From Liolophura sinensis (Eukaryota; Mollusca; Polyplacophora; Chitonida; Chitonidae): a stretch of 64,000 bases of DNA. A program made the translations under genes and the position numbers. Shown here piece by piece: positions 10,201 to 20,238 of the stretch (the stretch's first letter is position 1; each line of letters starts with the position of its first letter). The stretch is from the NCBI RefSeq assembly GCF_032854445.1, contig NC_088301.1:2172001-2236000 (forward strand), read 5' to 3'. Below the pieces are notes generated by a model. The model saw only the letters and a program-made list of their open reading frames with translations. It searched no databases and was not told the DNA's origin.

Positions 10201-12998
10201 ATATCTTCCTTAGACAAAATTATACAGTGGAATTGTCGAGGTCTTAAGGTAAATTTTATTGAAATAACACAGCTAGTTCAATCTTTAAATCCAGTTGCCC
10301 TGTGTCTTTAGGAAACTCACCTAAAGACGTCTGACATAGGTAAATTGTCTCTTAAAATTATACGCTTTATAGCAATTATTGTGGTGAAGAAGAGCGACCC
10401 TGTGGCGGCTCCTCTATTTTCGTAAATAATAATATAATTCACAGCTTAATTCACAATATAATTGATCTCATCACTGACCTTCAGGCTGTGGCCGTCCGTG
10501 TTTCTTAGTCGGAAAGAGTTACTTTATGATCGATCTATATTCGTCCTCATTATTCTTTGACAATCTCTGAATTACACAACATGAAAGAAGAACTGCCAAC
10601 TTATAATCATGGGGGATTTTAATGCCCATAACCCCTTATAGGGCAGTAATAACATAAATGGTAAAGGCAAAACCATTCGAAGGTAATGGTTCATATTCTG
10701 CTATCGATCTCACTATCATGGATCAATCACTTCTCCCCGATTTTTCTTGGAAGGTGCATGACGATCTCTGTGGTAGTGACCATTTTCCTATTGTCCTGGA
10801 GCATCTCACTTCTAATTCCTTAGAACGTGTTGCCAGGTGGAAGTTCAAGAAAGCAGAATCGGTGGCATTTGAGATGTTCTGTGAGGCTGACGTCACTCCA
10901 GAGAATCTCAATGCTGCTGACGATCCTTGGTTAAAATTTAATGAAGTTATATTAACAGCAGCTGATATAACCATACCAAAGACCTGGACAAATCCGAAGT
11001 CCAAGAGTACACCCTGGTATGATAATGACTGTCACAAAGCCATAAAGGATCGTAAATAGGCGCAGATTTAATCAATATCCTAATTATAATAACTTAAATC
11101 AGGTTCGTGTATTTAGAGCTAAGGCTCGGCGATAACTTAAGTCCAAAAGACGAAATTTTGTTTCAGGCATTACATCAAAAACACTCATGAGTAAGGTCTG
11201 GAACATGGTTCAGAAACTTAAGGGCAAAAACAAAACTACCAAAGTTCAGCATTGAAGAAGTGGAGACACCTTATTAACATCCCCGTCTGATATCTCCAAT
11301 AAACTAGCTGAAACAATATCTCAGAAATCTTCTGCAGAGAATTACACTGCTGAGTTTCAGCATATTAGACAACAAAAGGAGAAAATAAAATTGCCTTTTT
11401 CTTCTAATAATTTGGAAGTTAGTAATTAACCGTTTTTGACTGAGGAGCTTAAAGCTTGGAAAAGGCACATGATACTTCATGCGGCCAAGATAATATATAA
11501 GCTTCTGAACTATTTACCAGCTGAGCCACTTGAGACTCTCTTGGACTCTATTTGGACGACTAGTAATTTCCTGTTATCATGGAGGGAGGCGTGTACTATC
11601 CCGGTTCCTAAACCGAGTCATTCCGATCCAAATAATTCTTTTTTTTTTGGATTGGTGTTTTACGCCGTACTCAAGAATATTTCACTCATACGACTGCGGC
11701 TAGCATTATGGTGGGTAGAAACCGGGCACAGCCCGGGGGAAACCCACAGCCATCCGCAGGTTGCTGACAGACCTTCCCACGTACGGCCGGAGAGAAAGCC
11801 AGCATGAGCTGGACTTAAACCCACAGCGACTGCATTGGTGAGAGACTCTTGGGTCATTACGCTGCGCTAGCGCGCTAACCAACTGAGCCACTGTCCAAAT
11901 AATTACCGTCCCTTATCTCTTACCAGCTGCGTCTGTAATGCTATGGAACGGGTGATTAACGATAGATGATAGACTTGTTTGGTTTCTGGAAGCCAACAAG
12001 CGTTCATCTAATATTCAATGAGGTTTTTGTCCAGGTTGATCTACTTTAGATCACCTTGTTCGATTTTAAACTTTTTTTCGTAATGGTTATATTAATAATG
12101 AACATGTGGTATCCATATTTTAGACATTGAAAAGGCTTACTACACCACTTGGAAGTATGGTATTTTTGAAGACCTTTTACATATGGAATTACAAGGTCGC
12201 TTACGTTTATTTATATTTCAATTTTTATCTAATCGTAGTGTTAAAGTACGGGTGGGGTCCACTCTTTCTGACTCTAATGAGCAAGAGATGGGTGTACCTC
12301 AGGGCAGTATCCTTTCACCAACACTGTTTAGTATAAAAAAATTAATAGTTTGGCTAAAACATTGACATCTGGCATTGAGGGTTCATTATATGTAGATGAC
12401 TTATATGTAACCGTGCTAAAAATATGAAAAATATCGAGCGGCAACTGCAGATTTGTCTCAATAAGATCGAGAAATGGACTGTTGCTAATGGTTTAAGATT
12501 TTCTACGTCTGAGCCTTCTTTATTTAACCGACGTGCATAACTGATCCTTCAATACGCTATAAAGCTTAAAACTCATCCAACAAACCCTGCTTACGACTGT
12601 GTTTTCAAACCGTCAAATGTAGATAAATTAATAAATGTCATATTAAAATCCCTTCTTTCGGTGTTCGTGTTCGACAACATATTGTGGAAGCCGGCATCAA
12701 GCCTGAGGACATATCTCCGGTATTTTTTTTTTCGGACTCTCCGCCATGGCTTTTTCGACAACCTAAAATGATATTTGATAATTCAGCAAAGTTTTGCTGA
12801 AATCGTGGCTAAGTATCTGAATTATAAATTTATATATACTGTTAAGTCGAAGGATGGGGACAGGGTTGTCACTGTAGCTATCTTAGAATAGCGGGTCACC
12901 TCCCTTCGGCTTCTATCCTCATCTTCAATCTTTTCTGCAGAGACCAAAGCTATAAATTTCAAATTTTCGCCAAACATAGAACACTAAATGAAAGAGGT
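10201..12998 (+). pseudogene. LINE-C ORF2, broken
   Basis: The initiator is mutated: the CCATAATG context of the other copies reads ATA at 10201-10203. The endonuclease C-terminal half is open at 10658-11059 (VHDDLCGSDHFPIVLEH is the SDH histidine motif; WYDNDCHKAIKDRK follows). RT motifs are scattered over three frames: EACTIPVPK at about 11590, then after the SINE MGVPQGSILSPTLFS at 12289 and YVDD at about 12390. A deletion right after YVDD removes the following residues, and another joins RT to the connection region near 12515. RNase H is recognisable at 12840-12960, with frame breaks. Not functional. Confidence 0.75.
11638..11893 (-). mobile_element. tRNA-derived SINE in LINE-C, with 11-bp target duplication
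   Basis: Flanked by the perfect direct repeat TCCAAATAATT at 11627-11637 and 11894-11904. The LINE sequence GATCCAAATAATTACCG is continuous once the insert is removed. Read on the minus strand, the 5' end has GTGGCTCAGTTGGTTAGCG, a good A box (TGGCTCAGTTGG). A B-box-like GGTTTAAGTCC lies about 45 bases on. A conserved central part with ACGTGGGAAGGTCTG follows, then a 3' hairpin (11664-11694) and an A-run. These are pol III-transcribed, non-coding elements that rely on a LINE for movement. Confidence 0.9.
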
Positions 12999-13002
12999 AA
13001 AT

Positions 13003-14200
13003 TACATGTAGTTTATTATAAACCTGCAAGACCCATTAACCCTGCCAAAGGCGACGAATATATTTAAGAATATTAGACTTTGTCAGTATACGGTATTTTA
13101 ACCCGAGATACAGAGTTATACAGGGACGCTCTTGCATCCCTGTCCACGACTGTGTTTCCATGGATGCCAATGTCGGTTGGTATCCAACAGAATATCCAAT
13201 GAATTTTTAAATTTACTATTCTGAATTGCCAATAGGCAAGACAGCGAGTTGGTGTACATCACTGCCCTCTGGGCATGCCCAGAAAAAACATAAGATAAGG
13301 TCAGGACTATAGCCCTGGCATCTGCAGAAAAGATAGAAGATGAAGGTGGTAAACGAAAAGAAGTGACCCGTTGATCTAAGACAGTCGCAGCCGCAACCCT
13401 GTCCCCATCCTTTGACCCGTCAGTATACATATAATCAGTATTTGATTTATTATATTTACGTAGATCAAGTATTAGTTTAAGGTGTGGAAGGAGCCAGGGA
13501 GGAGACTCCGGAAAAGACAACGGAGCCATATATCCTCTAGCTTGATGTTAGCTTCCACAATACGGCAACGTATACGAAGACCAAACGGAAAAATCCTGTG
13601 AGGACATATATTAAATTTATCTACATTTGATGGATTCAAAATACAGTCGTAGGCAGGGTTCTTTGGATGAGTTTTAAGCTTTGTAACATATTGAAGGCTC
13701 AGTTTTATACGTCGGTTATATAAAGAAGGCTCATTTGACTCCACGTATAAACTCTCTACTGGTGAGGTTCTAAAAGCACCAAGGCTGAGCGTAAAACCTT
13801 GGTGATGAACAGGATCCAACATTTTAATATACGACTTCCTACCGGAACCGTAAAGGATCTATAATCCAATTTAGAACAATATCAGTTAAGTAAAACTGAT
13901 CGGTCAGCAGCCCAATCGCTGCTAGACACCACCTTAATTATATCGAGAGCCTTTGTACATTTAGCTTTCAGCATTTTAATATGAGGTATAAAAGATGGCT
14001 TACTATCAAATATTATACCTAAAAATTTCGTTTTTATAAAAATTATAATCTGTTCACCACAAGATGAAGTTTCCGTTTATTACCATAATGCAGATCGACG
14101 GTTTTAGACGTTGAAAATCTAAAACCATTTTCAGCTGCCCATTTCTCAATCTTATTGAAACACAGTTGCAACTGATGTTCGATATTATTTATATTCTTAG
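13003..14200 (-). mobile_element. LINE-D: internal RT to RNase H fragment
   Basis: Reading leftwards from 14200, it contains RT after the catalytic site (FNKIEKWAAENGFRFSTSKT at 14043-14246), the thumb and connection (LDPVHHQGFTLSLGAFRTSP, VESLYVESNEPSLYNRR), RNase H (YTDGSKDGDRVAAATVLDQR, SADARAIVLTLSYVFSG) and the segment after it. Both ends are cut: the right end by the 5' end of LINE-E, the left end by the junction with LINE-C. The RNase H segment shows TDGS (Asp), but the usual glutamate reads Asp in SADARA. Confidence 0.8.
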
Positions 14201-14205
14201 CTCGG

Positions 14206-16082
14206 TTTCTGGGGTGATAAGAATAGGACCTCAGCCTTCTAGGCAAGCTTGTCGTAAAAGACGACTAACCTAGAGCTCTCCTGGGTGAGCCTGGTGAATT
14301 TAATATGCTCACATCTTGTCGGTTGTGTGAGGGGCAACCGGAAGCCACCTGTTTGGCGTGGGTAATCAACGAGGGCGGGGTCCTGGTGGTTGAGGGCTTG
14401 TTGGTCTTGCGAGATCCTCACGCCCAAAACGCCACTTTGGCCCTTACTTGGAGAGAAACGGGAGGTCGGATGGGCCCGTTTCGTACTGCCTCTACGAAAA
14501 TTTCTCCATAACCCCACTCCTTAAAGAATAAATATCATTTCTGAAATTTTCGTTTGCGTGATACGTTTTGAGGCGGTGGCTCATGGGTCAGTCGAGTGGT
14601 ATGTGTCTAATGTGTGACCTTATTAAGGGTTTGCTCATTGAGCCCATCCATTCGAGTATACCTCACGTGGAGTTCGTGATGCGTTTCCTGTTGGGTAACC
14701 CCAGGGTTAGGCATCGTCCTTGTTGGCATTCCGTGGTGGGTGGGGAACACGTGGGGTGAATTCCTATTATATAATAACTATGTCGAACCAAATCCTTTTG
14801 TCTAACGTCTCCAATATACCAATCCGATCTTCCTCTCGGCCCACTTCAGGTGCTGATAAAAAGAGGAAGTTGGAAGTTCTATGTGATTTACATGATAATG
14901 AACAGGACAACTCGCCCGCTTTTATCGTCCTCTGCACTAGAAGTGAACAAAAGCCGGCCTCTAAAATCCATCCTTTTTTGTTTAAACGGGCATTAAAAGG
15001 AGCAGTAGGGACTTTGTCTCCGGATCGTGGTTTTTGAACAGTTTTTATTCTCATCGAATGTTTCAATCAACAATCTAAAAATTTATTATCATTTAACAAA
15101 ATTGCTGATATACCTATTTATACATCCCCTCACAATTTCCTGAGCAGCTGTCAGGGAATAATACGCGATAGGGATGGTGACATCATAGACTTAACTGAAG
15201 AAGAAATCTGTACAGAAGTAAAACCACAAGGTGTTGCCAGAGTGAAACGTTTTAAATACGTACCTTTTGACACTGATACATCTCTACCGTCGCATATCTA
15301 CATTGGCCCGTATAGGATTAATGTGGATTTATACATTCCTAAGCCGACACATTGTTTGACTTCCCCAAAACTTGGTCACGGCAAGGGACAATGTAAAAAT
15401 AAACTGGTTTGCGGCAGTGAGGGTCATGATGGTTTTGACTGCAGCAACACAGTAAAGTGTTGCAACTGCAGTGCAGATCACATGGCCTCGTCTAAAGACT
15501 GTCCGCTTTTCGTGAAGGAAAAACAAATAGTCAATATTAATGACAGAAACAATATATCATATCAAGAAGACCGAAAATTAGTCATACTCTCTAATACTTT
15601 TCCGCAGACTTCGTTTGTCAGTGTGGTCAAGCGAGTAGCATCTGTTGCTACTCAAACCTCCTTGACTTAGCCGACGGGAAACGACAATGCTACTTCCATA
15701 TCTTTACAACCTGCTGCTCAACCTGTCCATAATTCCTGTTCAACCCAGGCCACTACAGTACAGAAAGTGAAAGAAGTAAATATTACACAAAAAACTGATA
15801 AACCTGAACATGATCAAAACAAAACTGTCAGAACTAAGTCTGGAAAATAAAGTCATAATGAAAATAATAAACCTAGTGGGCCCACGGACCGTCCCTCTAA
15901 GCCCATTAGGGACCCTGTCCTTCTTCAACCTCAGTTGCGGATGTGACGGATACATCACCCGCACCAGGGAGATCTAACAGCCGATCTCCAAGGAAGGGTC
16001 GTCCTCGGTCCAAACATAAAGTTAAATCCCCCATATGTCTTCCTACATAGTGTTTTCTCTAGACAAAATTATACAGTGGTAT
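14206..16082 (+). mobile_element. LINE-E: 5' UTR, ORF1 and the first bases of ORF2
   Basis: It starts at the family's 5' end (TTTCTGGGGTGATAAGAATA) and continues colinearly through the 5' UTR and ORF1. It stops a few codons into ORF2 (CTAGACAAAATTATACAGTGG) at about 16082. LINE-F then begins in the opposite orientation, so E and F form a large inverted repeat. The ORF2 initiator reads GTG rather than ATG. Confidence 0.85.
14780..15670 (+). pseudogene. LINE-E ORF1 (Gag-like, zinc knuckles), frameshifted
   Basis: The start at 14780 lies just after the 5' UTR, in the same place as ATG in copies A and L. The first frame runs to 15037 with RSSSRPTSGADKKRKLEVL and ASKIHPFLFKRAL. A frameshift moves the rest to the 15242-15670 frame: RVKRFKYVPFD, IYIGPYRINVDLYIPKP, then three cysteine clusters. 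Cluster 1 is CLTSPKLGHGKGQC. Cluster 2 has lost the residues before GSEGHDGFDC, so its first cysteine pair is incomplete. Cluster 3 is CCNCSADHMASSKDC (CX2CX3HX6C). Such proteins coat the element RNA. The C-terminal 120 codons, rich in Lys, Pro and Ser, continue past a stop at 15670. Confidence 0.75.
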
Positions 16083-16086
16083 TAAT

Positions 16087-17069
16087 TTTTGACTTAAGCT
16101 TCTGAACCATGTTCCAGGCGTTACGAATGGGTGTTTAACCTAGTTTAAATATTATCAGTAGGACAATGATTAAATCTGCGTTCAGTCTTTTTACGGTGCT
16201 TTATGGCATTACGACAGTCATTGTCGTACCAGGGTTTACTTTTGGATTTGGGATTTGTGGAGGTCTTCGGTAAAGATCTATCGGCAGTTCGTAATACAAG
16301 GTCATTAGATAAAAATATAGCATCATCTGCTGCATTGAGAGTCTGGAGAGATATCAGCCTCACAGAACATCTCAAATGTGATTCAGTCTGCTTCATCAAA
16401 TTTCCACCTAGCTTCACGCTTTAAAGAATTAGAAGTAAGATGCTATAAGATTATAGGAAAATGATAACTACCACAAAGATCGTCATGCACCTTCCAAGAA
16501 AAAAATCCGGGGGAAGTGAGACAAATAGCAGAATAAGTGCCATTACCCGGATGCAAATAGGTATTAGAACTATCATAGAAATAACAGTTCCTCCTTCGAT
16601 AAGAAGTCTTCCATTATCTTGCCCTCATTATTTATGTTATTACTGCCCCCCCATAAGGGATTATTAGAATTAAAATCTCCCATTATTATAAACGGTTTTG
16701 GCAAATTATGTAACTGCAAAGCTGACAAAGAAATGTTAGGAGGAATATACACGGAACATAATGTGATTGTTTCATACAATAAAACACAAACGCCCACAGC
16801 CTGAGTCTCTGTATCCAGACCAACAGGGCTGTGAATAAAATTAGTATTGATGAAGATCGAGGAGCCGCCTGCAACTCGCTCTTCTTCATTTGAATAAGTA
16901 TTATATAATGAATAATTTTTAAGAGTTGTTTTATTTTTGTGAGACGTCTTCAAGTAAGTTTCCTGCAGACAAAGGGCAATAGGATTTAGTAATTGAACTA
17001 GCTGTGTTATTTCAACAAAATGTTAAGACCTCGACAATTCCACTGCATAATTTTGTCTAAAGAAAACAT
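16087..17069 (-). pseudogene. LINE-F ORF2 endonuclease part
   Basis: The ATG complement at 17069-17067 gives MFSLDKIMQWNCRG, followed by a frameshift. The frame 16953-16573 is the core of an APE-type endonuclease: YSNEEERVAGGSSIFINTN, then SVYIPPNI, then the metal-binding motif GDFNSNNPLWGG. The C-terminal part (16417-16145) ends WYDNDCRNAIKHRKKTE. APE-type nucleases nick the target DNA to prime reverse transcription. The element ends before RT. Confidence 0.78.
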
Positions 17070-17099
17070 TATCGAGGAAGGCGTATGTTGGATTTACCT

Positions 17100-18175
17100 T
17101 TATGTTTGGACCGAGGACGACACTTTCTTGGAGATCGGTTGGAAGATCTCCCTGGTGCGAATAATGTATCGATCACATCCGTATCTGATGCTGCAAGATC
17201 AACGTCTTACAAAAATCCAAACTGAGTACAAATTTGAACAGTGTCCCTGGTGGCCTTAGAGGGACGCTCTGTGGGCCACTAAGTTGATAAGTTTTGTTGT
17301 TATTACTTTGACCTTTGTTTTAAACTTGATGCTGTCATTACTAGGTTCAGGTTTATCAGATTTTTCGACACTCTTTACTGTTTTTATTTGTTTTGCTGAA
17401 GTAGTCTGGGTTAAACAAGTGTTTTGCGCAGGTTGAGCCGAAAGTTTGACAGAAGTGGTACTAGGTTTGTCGTTTCCAATAGGCCAAGTCAATGAAACTT
17501 GAGTGGCAACAGACACTACTGCCTTGACGACATTGGCGAACGAAATGTGCAGAGAGGTATTAGAGGGTGAGATCAATCTGCGGGCTTCCTGATAAGATAT
17601 GTTGTTTTTAATTTGTAGGTTGATTATCTGCTTTTCTTTTACGAACAGTGGGCAGTCTCTAGAGGTCATGTGATCTCCAACGCAATTGCTGCTCCAGTCA
17701 AAACCATCATGACCTTCACTGCCGCACCGAAAACAAACCAGTTTATTTCTACATTGGCCTTGCCATGACCAAGTTTTTGGCAAGTGAAGCAACTTGTAGG
17801 GTTAGCGATATAAAGCCACATTAACCCTATACGGGCAAGTGTAGATACATGAAGGAAGGGAGGTATTACTGACCGTCAAAAGATATGCATTTAGTTTAAT
17901 GATATTGCCAGATTTCTTCAAAAGGAAACGTTTCCCTCTGGCAACACCTTGTGATTTTAATTCCTCTCAGATTTCCTCTTCGGACAAGTCACTAATATCA
18001 ACATCCCTATCACGAATTATTCCTTGACAGCTGTTCAGGGAATTATGAGGGGATGCGAAAACAGGTATATCGAAAATTTTATTCAGTGACAGTAGATTTT
18101 TAGATTGTTGCTTGCGGAAACATTCAATGAGAATGTCTCTGGATCTCGGCTTTGTTCACTCTTAGTTGAGAGAAG
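17100..18175 (-). pseudogene. LINE-F ORF1, central and C-terminal part
   Basis: The open frame 17792-17256 covers the second cysteine cluster (CFRCGSEGHDGFDW, where the last cysteine of the knuckle reads Trp), a damaged third cluster, and CPLFVKEKQIINLQIKNN. A variable Ser/Thr/Lys-rich tail follows. The upstream part (17850-18175) carries the region corresponding to HNSLNSCQGIIRDRDGD, with in-frame stops. Same role as the other ORF1 copies; not functional. Confidence 0.7.
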
Positions 18176-18178
18176 AAT

Positions 18179-18612
18179 GAATACAAGTGTCAAGTCCGAC
18201 ATTCCTATACCACGTCCGTAAAGGGCGTTCCAAGTCGATAATCGGAAGATCCATTTCCACAACAACGTTGAACACTAACTCCCGAAGACAAAGGTATGTA
18301 AGAAATTTTACAAATAAGAAATAAAGCCGGTAACACACAAGAGAGAAGCGGTCATCAGTTTTGAATGATGCCGGGCAGACAATGAATATTCCAGGCATGA
18401 ATTCCATATCAAAGTTCAAATTCGTAGTCCGTGAATAAGTTACATGTCGAATAACAGCTAAACAAGTATCTCAGTCGCGCTTTCAATGCAACTGTTCATA
18501 AAGGCATCATGCTGATGTAATTAGCATATCTACATTTACGGCCCCTAGACCCAGGTTAAGCGGTATTAGATACAGTTTGAAAATGACGAGCGTTACAGAC
18601 CTTAACCGATCA
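18179..18612 (+). repeat. Interspersed repeat R1, longest plus-strand copy
   Basis: It begins GTGTCAAGTCCGACATTC and ends about GACCTTAACCGATCAG. It matches the minus-strand copy at 48112-48545 over its whole length, with shared internal landmarks such as GGTAACACACAAGAGAGAAG, CCAGGCATGAATTCCATATC, TCATAAAGGCATCATGCTGA and GTATTAGATACAGTTTGAAA. It interrupts ORF1 of LINE-F and replaces about 95 bp of it. There are no terminal inverted repeats, no ORF and no A-rich tail, so its class is open. Confidence 0.7.
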
Positions 18613-19313
18613 GATTATGATCTGTTAGATATATTGGAATGACTTGCACACAGTTGCACACAGTAGAAATGGCATATATATGTACAAAGTTCACCCCATA
18701 TGTTTACCACCCACCACGGAGTGCCAACGAGGACGATGCCTGAACCTGGGATACCCAGCAGGAAAGACACCAAGGACCCCATATTAGGTATACTCGAACA
18801 CAACAGAGTCATACCAAAGGTTAAATTTAATCTACTCGATTGACCCATTAGCCACCGTCTCGCAGGTAGTCGTGCAAACAAAATTTGAGAAATAACATTT
18901 ATCCTTTAAATGGCGTGATGTTAAGGAGGAAATGGGGACCACGCAGAGGCAAGACGTGACCAAGACGACTGATCGGACCGGGCCCATCCGACCTACCGTC
19001 TCTCTCCAAGTAAGTGTCAAAGTGGCGTGTTGGGCGTGAGGATCTGGCAAGACCAACACGCCCTCAGCCAGTAGGGTCCCCGTCCTCGGGAATTACGGGT
19101 CGCAACCCACGGCAAAAAGGTCGCTTCCCGGTCGCCTCCTACACAATTGGAAAGACAGGAGCCTATTACATTCACCGGGCTCACACAGGAGAACTCTAGG
19201 TTAGTCGTCTTTTACGACAAGCTTACCTAGAGTGTTGAGGTCCTATTCTTATCACCCCGGAAACCTCATGAGGGCTGAATTGTCAGGGGATTCGTACTTG
19301 CTGTGTTGTGTAT

Positions 19314-20238
19314 CAATTTAGGTTGTTGAGAAAGTCAAGGAGGTGAGTCCGGAAAAGAAACCGGAGGTATGTCTCACCGAACATCGAACAAAGGGATCTC
19401 GTTAGGACATTTAGTATATTTATCCACATATAATGGATTAAAAGCACAGTCGTGGAAAGGGAAGCGAAAGCTGCCCTGTATAATCCTGTATCTTGGGTTA
19501 AAATCCCGTATACTGGCATGGAGTCTAATATTCTTTAATATATTCGTCGCCGTTGGCAGGGTGAATGAGATTTGCAGGTCCATAATAAACTACATGCCAT
19601 TCATCCTGTCACTGGATACAATGCATATACTTGTCAAATGTCTCGTAGAGACGTCGCCACGATATGGCTGAAATATTGCCGATGTGGCGTTAAGCCATAA
19701 TCATTCATTCATTCATTCTCGTAGAGACGAAGTAATTTTAACGAGGTGTCGTATGGGGCATTCTGGTCTAACACACAATTTCGTCCTAGATGGGAGCAGT
19801 GCTCCCGAATGTGTTGGATGCGATGCCCAATTTGGCATCAAACATATAGCTATGACTGTGTAGACTTTGTTGGCAGAGATTCTACACAGTCAACTCTATA
19901 CATGATTACTTTGGCAGCATCGCTGGCAATGTTGTCATAAATTATTTGAAGGTTATTGGGCTTTACCATAAGATATAGATTTTAATTGTCATAAATACTT
20001 ATGGCAAAAAAGTTCTATATATATAACGATTTCTTTACATACCTTTTTTTAAAATATGCTGGTTTTCGAGTTTTAATTGTTTTTGGTTGTTTTAAACGTC
20101 CGAATATTTATGTTTCGTTTTTGATGTTCTCACCACTATTTTGGAAACCTCAACCGGTTCCTGTTATTACCCTGTTCTCGCCACAATATTCCTGAAATAT
20201 TTCTAATGTGGCGTTAAACTATAATCATTCACTCATTC
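19314..20238 (+). mobile_element. LINE-H: rearranged 3' part with inverted 5' segment
   Basis: From 19314 to 19456 the sequence is the complement of the RT-RNase H connection region (GAGTCCGGAAAAGAAACCGG, AAGGGATCTCGTTAGGA). At CACAGTCGTGG it switches strand and continues as the post-RNase H region on the plus strand (GCGAAAGCTGCCC, TCGTCGCCGTTGGCAGGGTG). It then runs through the 3' UTR to a hairpin and CATTCACTCATTC at 20238. This is the layout expected from twin priming. A 65-bp tail-only insertion sits at 19654-19718. Its 3' end directly abuts Ty3/Gypsy coding sequence. Confidence 0.8.
19654..19718 (+). mobile_element. 65-bp insertion: LINE 3' hairpin and CATT tail only
   Basis: It is flanked by the direct repeat TCGTAGAGACG (19643-19653 and 19719-19729). 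The insert contains GCCACGATATGGC, loop TGAAATATT, then GCCGATGTGGC (hairpin 19656-19688), GTTAAGCCATAAT and four CATT-type units. Without it, the LINE-H sequence reads continuously through TCTCGTAGAGACGAAGTA. It is therefore a separate insertion of just the LINE's terminal recognition structure. Confidence 0.88.

Larger units (their letters stand above)
9985..12998 (+). mobile_element. LINE-C: truncated copy, ORF1 end to RNase H
   Basis: It begins inside the C-terminal part of ORF1 (ACGTCCCTCTAAGGCC, TTTGGATCGTTGGAGGACG), passes ORF2 endonuclease and RT, and stops in RNase H at AAAGAGGTAAA near 12998. There LINE-D begins in the opposite orientation. A SINE with a perfect target duplication interrupts it at 11638-11893. 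The 5' and 3' ends are missing. Confidence 0.8.
16087..19270 (-). mobile_element. LINE-F: 5' UTR, ORF1 and endonuclease, split by R1
   Basis: Reading leftwards, the 5' end is at about 19270 (GTTTCCGGGGTGATAAGAAT). The 5' UTR runs to 18660 and the ORF1 start to 18613. An R1 repeat follows (18179-18612), then the rest of ORF1 (18175-17100) and the ORF2 endonuclease (17069 to 16087). RT, RNase H and the 3' end are missing. About 95 bp of ORF1 are lost at the R1 insertion. The right flank (19271-19313) is short sequence of unknown origin. Confidence 0.82.

Noticed and set aside
12990-13010. Twin priming as the cause of the C/D head-on junction
   Set aside because: C and D overlap in content (both contain RT to RNase H), so they are two different copies; a single inverted insertion would have complementary content.
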